Positions 1-6,276 of a stretch of DNA of 6,291 nucleotides are shown one piece after another. Both the position numbers and the translations under genes were made by a program. The DNA is taken from positions 1 to 6,291 of the forward strand of contig JAGUWZ010000141.1 of NCBI GenBank assembly GCA_020062065.1, given 5' to 3'. The number at the start of each line of letters is the position of its first letter. Position 1 is the stretch's first letter. The DNA comes from Candidatus Omnitrophota bacterium (GTDB taxonomy: Bacteria > Omnitrophota > Gorgyraeia > Gygaellales > Profunditerraquicolaceae). The notes under the pieces were generated by a model. The model had not been told where the DNA came from. It was given only the letters and a program-made list of their open reading frames with translations, and did no database searches.

Positions 1-58
1 CGCAGATTTAAAGATTTATCTGCGAGAATCTCGCGTTTGATTTGCGAAAATCTGCGTT
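1..58. repeat. REP-like cluster of short palindromic and direct repeats
   Basis: CGCAGAT at 1-7 is the exact inverse complement of ATCTGCG at 18-24, and CGCAGATTT at 1-9 is the inverse complement of AAATCTGCG at 48-56, so two alternative stems are possible. GCGAG (22-26) and CTCGC (30-34) form a third small stem with a 3-nt loop. The stretch at 21-37 (TGCGAGAATCTCGCGTT) is repeated with one substitution and one deletion at 43-58 (TGCGAAAATCTGCGTT), a period of about 22. No reading frame is evident. It looks like an intergenic palindromic repeat of REP/BIME style. It does not share sequence with the ends of the transposase unit at 3680-4528, so it may belong to another repeat family. The window edge may cut it. 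Confidence 0.6.
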
Positions 59-67
59 AAAATTGGG

Positions 68-97
68 TTGAAATTATCATTTTACTAGTTGTTAAAT
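68..97 (+). promoter_or_regulatory. possible sigma-70-type promoter for dnaE
   Basis: TTGAAA at 68-73 matches the -35 consensus at 5 of 6 bases. TTAAAT at 92-97 matches the -10 consensus at 4 of 6, with an 18-nt spacer. A second -10-like TTTAAT lies at 138-143 but has only a poor -35 partner. The region is AT-rich, so such matches are easy to find by chance, and the call is weak. If real, transcription would start near 104 and leave a leader of about 130 nt containing the two hairpins at 166-225. Confidence 0.25.
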
Positions 98-165
98 CAT
101 CACCTTATCAAAATGACTCTTATTTTTTGCAATAGATTTTAATAGTCAGTAAGAGAAAGTTTTTG

Positions 166-188
166 TTTTGGGTATCGCTTACCCAAAA
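166..188 (+). promoter_or_regulatory. leader hairpin 1 upstream of dnaE, terminator-like
   Basis: TTTTGGGTA (166-174) pairs perfectly with TACCCAAAA (180-188) across a 5-nt loop, TCGCT, giving a 9-bp stem. It is followed at once by a T-rich run (TTTTGTTTCTTCT, 189-201). This resembles an intrinsic terminator or attenuator with a GC-poor stem. It lies before the preferred dnaE start at 232. It could end transcription from upstream, attenuate dnaE, or only stabilise the 5' end; the sequence does not decide between these. Confidence 0.5.
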
Positions 189-209
189 TTTTGTTTCTTC
201 TAATTTTCA

Positions 210-225
210 CCCATTTCTTAATGGG
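210..225 (+). promoter_or_regulatory. leader hairpin 2 covering the weak dnaE ribosome binding site
   Basis: CCCATT (210-215) pairs perfectly with AATGGG (220-225) around the 4-nt loop TCTT. The GGG at 223-225 is the only Shine-Dalgarno-like sequence (GGGA, 223-226) at a usable distance from the ATG at 232, so the stem would hide it. CCCA of this hairpin can also pair with TGGG of hairpin 1, and the reverse, so alternative folds exist. Control of dnaE translation is an inference. Confidence 0.45.
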
Positions 226-231
226 AATAAG

Positions 232-3200
232 ATGCCGCATTCCGAATTCATCCACCTCCATCTGCACACCCAGTACAGCCTCTTAGACGGCGCCTGTCGA
301 ATTCCTGATATCCTGCATTTAGCTCACCTCTATAAGATGGACTCTCTAGCTATTACCGACCACGGGAATATGTTTGGAGTCATTGAATTTTATCTGGCAG
401 CCCAGAAAGCCGGAATAAAGCCCATTATCGGCTGTGAGGTTTATGTGGCACCCAAGAGCCGTTTTGATAAGACCTCCAACGGCATTGAAGAGTCATCAAA
501 TCATTTTATACTTTTAGCTAAAGATGAGACCGGTTATCAAAATTTAATGAAGCTTGTTTCTATTGGTTATCTGGAAGGATTTTATTATCGTCCGCGTATC
601 GATAAAGAAGTGCTCTCTCTTTACAAGCAAGGTCTTATTGGATTAAGCGCCTGTATTAAAGGCGAGATACCAGTCCTATTGCAACAGATGCGTTTTAATG
701 ATGCGCTAAAAGTAGCAGATGAATTCCTGAATATCTTCGGTAAAGACAATTTCTATCTGGAAATTCAAGAAAATAATATCCAGGAGCAGAAAATAGTTAA
801 TCAGGGACTTTTAAAGCTCTCTAAGGAATTGAATGTTGGGTTGGTAGCCACTAATGATGTGCATTATCTCACCCAGGATAAAGCCCGAGCGCATGAAGCC
901 CTGCTTTGCATCCAGACTCAAACCACCTTAAACGACCCCAAGAGGTTGCGCTTTCAAACCGATGAATTCTATTTTAAATCACCCCAACAGATGAAAGAGT
1001 TATTTAAAGAAGTTCCTCAGGCTCTCGCAAATACATTGGAGATTGCCGGACGTTGTAATCTGGAACTGGATTTTTCTCAACTCCATCTGCCTAAATATGA
1101 GCCACCTCAAGGAAAGACTAAAGATGAATTCTTAAAGGAACTTTGTGAAGAAGGTCTTAAGAAAAAATACGGTGAGTTAACCCCTGCTATAAAAGAACGG
1201 TTAGAACATGAGTTGAAAATTATTAAAGATATGGGTTTTACCAGCTATTTCCTTATTGTCTGGGATTTTATTCATTATGCTAAAAACAACCGCATACCTG
1301 TCGGACCTGGCCGGGGATCAGCATCAGGAAGTCTGGTGAGTTATCTTTTAGCCATCACGGACATCGATCCTTTAAAATATAATTTATTATTTGAACGCTT
1401 CCTTAACCCCGAAAGGCTAAGTCTGCCGGATATTGACATAGATTTCTGCTACGAAAGAAGGCAGGGGGTTATTGACTATGTAACTAGAAAATATGGACAG
1501 GAAAATGTAGCCCAGATTATCACTTTCGGCACAATGCAGGCGCGCGCCGTGGTTAGAGATGTAGGCAGGGTTATGGGTATGACTTATGCAGATGTTGACC
1601 ATATTGCCAAACTCATTCCGCCGACTGATCCTGCCAATCCTAACTTTACCTTGAAGGATGCTTTGGTGAGCGAACCAGAATTAAACAACCTCTACAAAAC
1701 CAACCCCCAGATTAAAGATTTGATTGATATCGCTTTATCCCTAGAAGGACTTAACCGCCATGCTTCTACCCATGCTGCTGGTGTGGTGATTGCAGATAAA
1801 CGTTTAGATAACTATATGCCTTTATTTAAAACCCAAGAAGACCAGATTACCAGCGGTTATGATATGGGGTCGCTGGAAAAAATAGGATTGCTTAAGGTTG
1901 ACTTCTTGGGCTTAAGAACGCTGACTGTTATAGACCAGACAGTAAAATTAATAAAAGAAACCAGAAATAAAGAAATAAATATTGAGAATTTACCGCTGGA
2001 TGACCCCAATACATATAAACTTTTATCTTCTGCGCAAAGTATAGGCGTGTTTCAGCTGGAATCTTCGGGGATGCGCGATTTATTAAAGAAATTGGAACCC
2101 TCGCGTTTTGAAGATTTGATTGCTCTTTTGGCTTTATACCGGCCTGGGCCTATGGGTTCAGGCATGCTTGATGATTTTATTAAACGCAAGAAAGGAATAA
2201 TTTCTATAAAATACGACCACAAGAGATTAGAGCCGATTTTAAAAGATACCTATGGGATTATGCTCTATCAGGAACAGATTATGCATATTGCTTCGGAACT
2301 GGCGGGATTTAGCCTTGCTCAGGCCGACCTTTTGCGTCGGGCAATGAGCAAAAAGATTCCCGAAGTTATGGAGCAGCAGAGAAAGAATTTTGTATCAGGA
2401 TGTCTTAAAAACGGCATTAATTTTTCTACAGCGAATAAACTCTTTGACCAGATTGATTATTTTTCGGGTTATGGATTTAACCGCAGCCACAGCAGCGCCT
2501 ATGCCCTCATCTCATATCGCACTGCTTACTTAAAGGCAAATTACCCCGTCGAATTTATGACTGCGCTTTTGACTTCAGAACGCGATAACAGCGATAAAAT
2601 CGTGGAATACGTAAATGAGGCAAAGTGTATGGGTATCGAGGTATTGCCTGCGGATATCAATGAAAGCGATGGTTTTTTTAAGGTTGCGGGTAAAGATAAA
2701 ATCCGTTACGGGTTTTTGGCGATAAAGAATGTGGGAAGAGGTGCGGTTGAATCGTTAATTAAATGCAGGAAAGAATCCGGCCATTTTAGCTCGCTTGAAG
2801 ATTTATGCTGCCGTATTGACTTAAGGTTGTTTAATAGAAAGGTTTTAGAAAGCATTATAAAGTGCGGCGTTTTGGATAGTTTCGGTTTGCATCGCTCGAC
2901 AATGTTTGCTTCATTGGATAAGATTCTGGAATACGCATCAAGGACACAGAAAGAAAAGGCAACAGGCCAATTGTCTTTTTTTGACCAAGGTTTAGGTAAA
3001 AACGGATTTAAGGAAAATTTTAATAGCGCTCTAGAAATTAAAGAGTGGCCCGAGCCGCAGTTACTTGCCTTTGAAAAAGAGCTTTTGGGTTTTTATATCA
3101 GTGGCCATCCTTTGGCGCGTTATGCCAGGCAGTTAAAAAGATTTTCTTCTTCTCCGATAAATGACCTCTCCAAATACAACGACCAGGATACGGTAAAGAT

Positions 3201-3681
3201 TGTGGGTTTAATCACTAAAATCAAACACACGGTTACGCGCCAGAAGCAGGAGAAGATGGCAATTTTAAAGATTGAAGATTTAGACGGCATCATTGAAGTG
3301 TTGGTATTTCCCACTACCTTTCAAAAGGTCGCCAAATACATCCAGCCCAGCAATGTAGTGCTTTTAAGGGGAAGGATTGATCTTAAAGAAAATACCCCTA
3401 AAATAATTGCCAATGATTTATTTCCCATTGATGAAGTCTACAGCATTATTTCCTCTGTTAATATAAATCTTTCGGGCTTAAGAGAAAATTTATTTGAAAG
3501 CTTAAAAGAACTGCTTTGTTCTTCTCCTGGGCAGACGCCGGTATATCTGCATTTAGACACCCCTACAAAATCAAGGATACAGTTAATTGTCGGCAATGAA
3601 CTTTTTGTCCAACCTTCGCAGAACCTCATTCAGGATATAGAAAATCTTTTAGGAGAAGACCGTCTCTCCCTCTCACTCTAG
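232..3681 (+). CDS. dnaE: DNA polymerase III subunit alpha (DnaE type)
   Basis: Catalytic subunit of the replicative polymerase, a C-family enzyme acting in the cytosolic replisome. From the ATG at 232 it has 1149 residues, close to the usual 1100-1200. The N-terminal PHP domain (about 5-275) starts with H-L-H-L-H-T and keeps all nine expected metal ligands: H10, H12, D19, H44, E69, H91, C141, D209, H211. The polymerase core shows G-P-G-R-G-S at 358-363, P-D-I-D-I-D with D400 and D402, and the third aspartate D557 in V-D-F-L-G-L. Fingers follow (G-Y-G-F-N-R-S-H-S-S-A-Y near 746-757), then tandem HhH (about 832-884), a beta-clamp motif Q-L-S-F-F (913-917) and an OB fold (about 988-1033). The frame is open back to a TTG at 163, but the family begins right at M-P-H-S-E-F-I-H-L-H, and the extra 23 residues would cover a hairpin, so 232 is preferred. 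The ribosome site is weak (GGGA). The stop is a tandem TAG TAG (3679-3684), and its A and G belong to the left repeat of the transposase unit. Confidence 0.98.
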   Translation: MPHSEFIHLHLHTQYSLLDGACRIPDILHLAHLYKMDSLAITDHGNMFGVIEFYLAAQKAGIKPIIGCEVYVAPKSRFDKTSNGIEESSNHFILLAKDETGYQNLMKLVSIGYLEGFYYRPRIDKEVLSLYKQGLIGLSACIKGEIPVLLQQMRFNDALKVADEFLNIFGKDNFYLEIQENNIQEQKIVNQGLLKLSKELNVGLVATNDVHYLTQDKARAHEALLCIQTQTTLNDPKRLRFQTDEFYFKSPQQMKELFKEVPQALANTLEIAGRCNLELDFSQLHLPKYEPPQGKTKDEFLKELCEEGLKKKYGELTPAIKERLEHELKIIKDMGFTSYFLIVWDFIHYAKNNRIPVGPGRGSASGSLVSYLLAITDIDPLKYNLLFERFLNPERLSLPDIDIDFCYERRQGVIDYVTRKYGQENVAQIITFGTMQARAVVRDVGRVMGMTYADVDHIAKLIPPTDPANPNFTLKDALVSEPELNNLYKTNPQIKDLIDIALSLEGLNRHASTHAAGVVIADKRLDNYMPLFKTQEDQITSGYDMGSLEKIGLLKVDFLGLRTLTVIDQTVKLIKETRNKEINIENLPLDDPNTYKLLSSAQSIGVFQLESSGMRDLLKKLEPSRFEDLIALLALYRPGPMGSGMLDDFIKRKKGIISIKYDHKRLEPILKDTYGIMLYQEQIMHIASELAGFSLAQADLLRRAMSKKIPEVMEQQRKNFVSGCLKNGINFSTANKLFDQIDYFSGYGFNRSHSSAYALISYRTAYLKANYPVEFMTALLTSERDNSDKIVEYVNEAKCMGIEVLPADINESDGFFKVAGKDKIRYGFLAIKNVGRGAVESLIKCRKESGHFSSLEDLCCRIDLRLFNRKVLESIIKCGVLDSFGLHRSTMFASLDKILEYASRTQKEKATGQLSFFDQGLGKNGFKENFNSALEIKEWPEPQLLAFEKELLGFYISGHPLARYARQLKRFSSSPINDLSKYNDQDTVKIVGLITKIKHTVTRQKQEKMAILKIEDLDGIIEVLVFPTTFQKVAKYIQPSNVVLLRGRIDLKENTPKIIANDLFPIDEVYSIISSVNINLSGLRENLFESLKELLCSSPGQTPVYLHLDTPTKSRIQLIVGNELFVQPSQNLIQDIENLLGEDRLSLSL

Positions 3682-3697
3682 TAGACGCTTTAGCTAA
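3680..3697 (+). repeat. left 18-bp terminal inverted repeat of the transposase unit
   Basis: AGTAGACGCTTTAGCTAA is the exact inverse complement of 4511-4528. It overlaps the last two bases of the dnaE stop codon. It contains GTAG (3681-3684), the tetranucleotide that marks the foot of classical REP elements bound by RAYT transposases, and it ends in the self-palindrome TTAGCTAA. Beyond 3680 the match to the right copy stops at once. Confidence 0.85.
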
Positions 3698-3713
3698 CCT
3701 TAAATAAGTCATC

Positions 3714-3729
3714 GAGTTACAAAACTAAT
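3714..3729 (+). repeat. left subterminal block able to form a hairpin
   Basis: GAGTTACAAAACTAAT matches the inverse complement of 4479-4494 except for two adjacent central bases. AGTT (3715-3718) and AACT (3723-3726) form a 4-bp stem with loop ACAA. The two differences fall in the loop, so the stem is what is conserved between the two ends. A role as a recognition hairpin for the encoded transposase is inferred. Confidence 0.55.
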
Positions 3730-3740
3730 CTTTCCTTTAA

Positions 3741-3772
3741 GAAAAATATTGTGTTAGATTTTTCCTCTTTTT
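3741..3772 (+). terminator. weak AT-rich terminator candidate after dnaE
   Basis: GAAAAAT (3741-3747) pairs with ATTTTTC (3758-3764) across a 10-nt loop, and a T run follows at 3768-3772. The stem is almost all A-T, so it is a poor intrinsic terminator. It may simply be composition. Confidence 0.2.
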
Positions 3773-3792
3773 ACGTCTATTATTAATAGTAG

Positions 3793-3800
3793 AAAGGGGG
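3793..3800 (+). promoter_or_regulatory. strong ribosome binding site of the transposase gene
   Basis: AAAGGGGG lies 4 nt before the ATG at 3805, with the AGG core 7 nt away. It is by far the best Shine-Dalgarno sequence in the window; dnaE, comEA and comEC all have weak or no match. The transposase therefore brings its own translation signal. Confidence 0.7.
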
Positions 3801-3804
3801 AAAC

Positions 3805-4491
3805 ATGCCAAGCTACGCACGTAGACATCAACTCGGCCGATCGTTAATCTACCATATCTTTAACCGTAGTAATGCGAGCTTAGAGATTTTTCATTCCGAC
3901 CAAGATTACCAGCATTGCATAAAGCTGATTAGAAAATACAGTGATTGTTTCAGTGCAAAAGTATACCACTGGGTACTTATGCCTAATCATTATCATCTTT
4001 TGCTTGAAATAGATATTCCGGAAGAGCTTTCAACGATGATGGCAGGTTTAAACCGTGCTTATACGCATTATTATCATGCAACTTATCATTCAACAGGATT
4101 TCTCTGGCAGGGGAGATTTAAATCTCAGCCAGTGGAAAAAGAAAGTTATCTTATCGCTTGCGGCCGATATATTGAACGTAATCCTGTCCGCGCTGGGATA
4201 GTCTTAGAAGCAGTTGAGTATTCATATAGTAGCGCACGGTTTTACTGTAAAGGAGAAGCGGATGGGATTACGATAGAAGATCCGACTTTTTGTGGGTTTG
4301 GAAAAGATGATATTAAAAGGCGTAGTTGGTATATTGAATTTTTAAGAGACTTTAACTCACAAGAGGAAAAATTTTGGGGAAATTTTGAGCATCCTTTAGG
4401 TAGTCAAGAATTTATACATAGATTACTTAAAATCAATGGCCGATATCTGCCTCGAAGAAAAGGCGGGATTCCAAAAACATTAGTTACGTAA
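3805..4491 (+). CDS. REP-associated tyrosine transposase (RAYT, Y1/HUH family)
   Basis: A 228-residue protein related to IS200/IS605 TnpA, which cuts and joins single-stranded DNA through a phosphotyrosine link. The N-terminus M-P-S-Y-A-R-R-H and the H-I-F-N-R segment (17-21) are typical of the Y1 REP branch. The metal-binding HUH motif is H62-Y63-H64 within M-P-N-H-Y-H-L-L-L-E. A family block G-L-N-R-A-Y-T-H-Y-Y follows at 81-90, then G-F-L-W-Q-G-R-F-K-S at 98-107. The region Y115-L-x4-R-Y-I-x2-N-P-V-R-A-G (115-131) holds the likely nucleophile, Y115. A basic C-terminal tail (about 195-225, with R-Y-L-P-R-R-K-G-G) probably contacts DNA. The frame is complete and key residues are present, so the enzyme may be active. 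It has a strong ribosome site and lies between the inverted ends at 3680-3697 and 4511-4528. Its TAA stop is inside the right subterminal palindrome. No accessory TnpB is present. Confidence 0.93.
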   Translation: MPSYARRHQLGRSLIYHIFNRSNASLEIFHSDQDYQHCIKLIRKYSDCFSAKVYHWVLMPNHYHLLLEIDIPEELSTMMAGLNRAYTHYYHATYHSTGFLWQGRFKSQPVEKESYLIACGRYIERNPVRAGIVLEAVEYSYSSARFYCKGEADGITIEDPTFCGFGKDDIKRRSWYIEFLRDFNSQEEKFWGNFEHPLGSQEFIHRLLKINGRYLPRRKGGIPKTLVT

Positions 4492-4494
4492 CTC
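4479..4494 (-). repeat. right subterminal block with 12-bp perfect palindrome
   Basis: This is the inverted partner of 3714-3729. On the top strand it contains AGTTACGTAACT (4482-4493), a perfect palindrome that can fold as a 4-bp stem AGTT/AACT with loop ACGT. It includes the transposase stop codon (TAA, 4489-4491), so coding and end structure overlap. Confidence 0.55.
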
Positions 4495-4501
4495 ATTGGA
4501 A

Positions 4502-4849
4502 ATGATGAAATTAGCTAAAGCGTCTACTTTTACACAGGAAGAACGCAGGATTGTTTTGTTTTTAGTTGGTATAGCTCTGCTGGGAACAGGGATTAATTTC
4601 TCCGCCAAAAGATATGCCGCGGTTAAAACCGTTGTCTGTCTTAACGAGAATCTGGGCAAGATCAATATTAATAAGGCAAACCAGGATACTTTGATGATTG
4701 TTCCTGGTATTGGCAAGAAGTTAGCCCAGTGCATTATCGAATACCGCAATCAGCATTCCAATTTTACGACTATTGAAGAGATAAAGAATATAAAGGGATT
4801 TGGGGGATACAGGTTTGAAAAAATCAAAGGGATGATTTATGTAGAATGA
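4502..4849 (+). CDS. comEA: ComEA-like membrane-anchored helix-hairpin-helix DNA-binding protein
   Basis: A 115-residue protein from the ATG at 4502. A second ATG follows at once, and a TTG at 4496 would add two residues. A short basic N-terminus leads to one membrane segment (about 17-32, R-I-V-L-F-L-V-G-I-A-L-L-G). A linker and a C-terminal tandem HhH domain follow: V-P-G-I-G-K-K-L-A (67-75) and N-I-K-G-F-G-G-Y-R-F-E-K-I (96-108). This is the ComEA layout, a DNA receptor on the outer face of the inner membrane that hands DNA to ComEC, and the ATGA overlap with comEC supports it. Short HhH proteins can also serve other DNA-binding roles. There is no usable Shine-Dalgarno sequence: GGAA lies against the ATG. 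Translation may depend on coupling to the transposase gene, which stops 10 nt upstream. Codons 4-9 (L-A-K-A-S-T) are exactly the right 18-bp inverted repeat, so the original start may have been replaced. Confidence 0.85.
   Translation: MMKLAKASTFTQEERRIVLFLVGIALLGTGINFSAKRYAAVKTVVCLNENLGKININKANQDTLMIVPGIGKKLAQCIIEYRNQHSNFTTIEEIKNIKGFGGYRFEKIKGMIYVE
4511..4528 (-). repeat. right 18-bp terminal inverted repeat of the transposase unit
   Basis: TTAGCTAAAGCGTCTACT is the exact inverse complement of 3680-3697. It falls inside comEA and is in register with its codons, encoding L-A-K-A-S-T. On the bottom strand it presents the same GTAG tetranucleotide at the outer side of the unit. Confidence 0.85.
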
Positions 4850-6276
4850 TTAAGCGGCCTTTAGTCTGGTGCGGAATAGCTTTTTCATCCGGGATAATTG
4901 TTGCCTCTTTGATCAAGCCGGATTTTTTTCTTTTATATCTGTTAACAGGATTAGTTCTTGTTTTGCAGCTGCTGGCAAAGAGGAGAATATTAATTAAGGA
5001 TATAAGTTTATTGTTCTTATCCTTTCTTATAGGTGCGCTTCTTTACCGTAATTCCTTAATCCTACCCAAATCTCATATTTCTCACTTTTATTCTTATAAA
5101 AATAACCCTGTATATATGCTCAAGGGTTTTGTAAACAGCCAACCCGAATTCAAAGACAATAGAACCACATTTGTATTCGCCACAGAAGAAATATTTTTCA
5201 CTCGCCTGAAACTGAATTGCTGCGGCAATGTCTTAGTTTTTATAAAAGGCAGACACGATTTTGATTATGGTGACCAGTTATTACTTCAAGGAGCTTTGTA
5301 TCGGCCGTTTAACCGTTCTGCGTCGGGGTCGGGGCAAAGAAGTTATGGTAGTTATCTGGCAAGTCAGGGTATTTATGCAGTTATACAGGTAAAGACAAAA
5401 GCCCATGTTCTTTTGCTGCCCAGGAATAGAGGCTGGCCGATTCAAAGGTTTGCTTTATGCTTAAAGAAAAAAATTGAGACAATTATTTACCGCAGACTTT
5501 CTCCTGTTTGCGCAAGCATTGTTTGTGCCATGGTCCTGGGCGAAAAAAGGAATATTTCCCCGGTCATTTACAAATCTATGATGCGTTCAGGCACAGTGCA
5601 TATACTTGTGGTTAGCGGTTTTAATGTCGGTATAGTAGTTTTTTTTCTGGTTTCGTTGTTAAAGTTATTACGTATTCCGCGCAAGCCACGTTTTTTTATT
5701 GTGTTGCCATTAATTATAATCTATTGCTTGATTACTGGCGCATCAAACCCGGTGGTGCGGGCAACTATAATGGCGATTATCTTTATTTTTGCCTATTTAG
5801 TAAAAAGGGAAGCGGATATTTATAATTCCTGTTGCTTTGCAGCTCTGTTTATATTGGCCATTAAGCCGGCTCAGCTGTTTGATGTGGGTTTCCAGCTTTC
5901 TTTTGCCAGCGTCATTGCCATTGTTTGGCTCTATCCAAAAATCAAGACATTCTTGCACGTGGAAAAGTTAAAAATAAAGTTGCTAAAATTCTTAGTTGAT
6001 GGCTGTCTGGTTTCTTTTTCTGCCTGGTTGGGGACAGCGGGATTTATTGCCTACTATTTTAAAATGGTTTCTCCTATTACTGTGTTAGCCAACGTATTTA
6101 TTGTGCCCTTAGCTTCTTTAATAAATCTCTGCGGTTTTTGCCTGGTGATTGCCGAGTTTGGAGCTGGTTATCTAGTCTTGAATTTCGCTTCTGCTACAGA
6201 AACCTTAGTGAAGCTTTTGGTTTGTTTTAATAATTTCCTGGTAAGTTTCCCGCAGGCCTATTTTTACCTGCCTTAA
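4846..6276 (+). CDS. comEC: ComEC/Rec2-family DNA uptake channel, lacking the C-terminal metallo-beta-lactamase domain
   Basis: A 476-residue polytopic membrane protein. ComEC carries transforming single-stranded DNA across the inner membrane. Two or three N-terminal membrane segments (about 5-22, 27-44, 53-68) precede a soluble OB-like DUF4131 region (about 80-190) ending in Y-G-S-Y-L-A-S-Q-G-I (167-176). The competence domain follows with V-H-I-L-V-V-S-G-F-N-V-G (251-262), G-A-S-N-P-V-V-R-A-T-I-M-A (298-310), and D-V-G-F-Q-L-S-F-A-S-V-I (346-357), then several more membrane helices to about 450. Full-length ComEC of 700-800 residues continues into more helices and a metallo-beta-lactamase nuclease-like domain; here the protein stops at A-Y-F-Y-L-P, a point where relatives often carry on. 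It may be a naturally short form with the hydrolase encoded separately, or a truncation. The ATG overlaps the comEA stop (ATGA), so translation is probably coupled; no good Shine-Dalgarno sequence is seen. Confidence 0.9.
   Translation: MIKRPLVWCGIAFSSGIIVASLIKPDFFLLYLLTGLVLVLQLLAKRRILIKDISLLFLSFLIGALLYRNSLILPKSHISHFYSYKNNPVYMLKGFVNSQPEFKDNRTTFVFATEEIFFTRLKLNCCGNVLVFIKGRHDFDYGDQLLLQGALYRPFNRSASGSGQRSYGSYLASQGIYAVIQVKTKAHVLLLPRNRGWPIQRFALCLKKKIETIIYRRLSPVCASIVCAMVLGEKRNISPVIYKSMMRSGTVHILVVSGFNVGIVVFFLVSLLKLLRIPRKPRFFIVLPLIIIYCLITGASNPVVRATIMAIIFIFAYLVKREADIYNSCCFAALFILAIKPAQLFDVGFQLSFASVIAIVWLYPKIKTFLHVEKLKIKLLKFLVDGCLVSFSAWLGTAGFIAYYFKMVSPITVLANVFIVPLASLINLCGFCLVIAEFGAGYLVLNFASATETLVKLLVCFNNFLVSFPQAYFYLP

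Larger units (their letters stand above)
3680..4528. mobile_element. REP/RAYT-type unit: transposase gene between structured inverted ends
   Basis: The unit of about 849 bp is defined by perfect 18-bp inverted repeats at its borders and a second pair of inverted blocks inside them. 3714-3729 and 4479-4494 match at 14 of 16 positions after inversion, and both are set exactly 16 nt from the 18-bp repeats, while the 16-nt spacers themselves are unrelated. It carries one gene, a Y1/HUH transposase. No direct target duplication is visible outside the ends, as expected for single-strand HUH transposition. RAYT genes in other bacteria are typically flanked by REP sequences in opposite orientation, and this arrangement fits that. 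Whether it still moves or is a domesticated single copy cannot be told from one locus. Confidence 0.7.

Noticed and set aside
163..231. N-terminal extension of dnaE from a TTG at 163
   Set aside because: The 23 extra residues have no counterpart at the start of DnaE proteins, there is no good ribosome site before the TTG, and the stretch is occupied by two perfect hairpins. The ATG at 232 gives the normal family start.
1417..1602. Reverse-strand open frame inside dnaE
   Set aside because: It lies opposite the catalytic P-D-I-D-I-D region, where the forward frame is strongly conserved, and has no recognisable protein features. Those at 3120-3314 and 3438-3629 are rejected for the same reason.
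3749..3783. Promoter for the transposase gene (-10 like TATTAT at 3778-3783)
   Set aside because: The -10 is good, but the only -35 candidates are TTAGAT at 3754 (poor match) and TTGTGT at 3749 (23-nt spacer). Transcription would also start nearly on top of the ribosome site.
3670..4540. Target-site duplication flanking the transposase unit
   Set aside because: The bases just outside the 18-bp repeats (CACTCT on the left, TTTACA on the right) share no convincing direct repeat, and HUH transposition is not expected to make one.
4480..4749. Reverse-strand open frame of 89 codons opposite comEA
   Set aside because: The forward strand encodes a clear membrane anchor and HhH domain with comEC coupled to it. 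The reverse frame shows no family motif.
5596..5634. Loss of a catalytic-looking histidine in ComEC (S-G-F-N instead of S-G-L-H)
   Set aside because: Asparagine at this place is, as far as I recall, common in ComEC-family proteins, so it is probably ordinary family variation.
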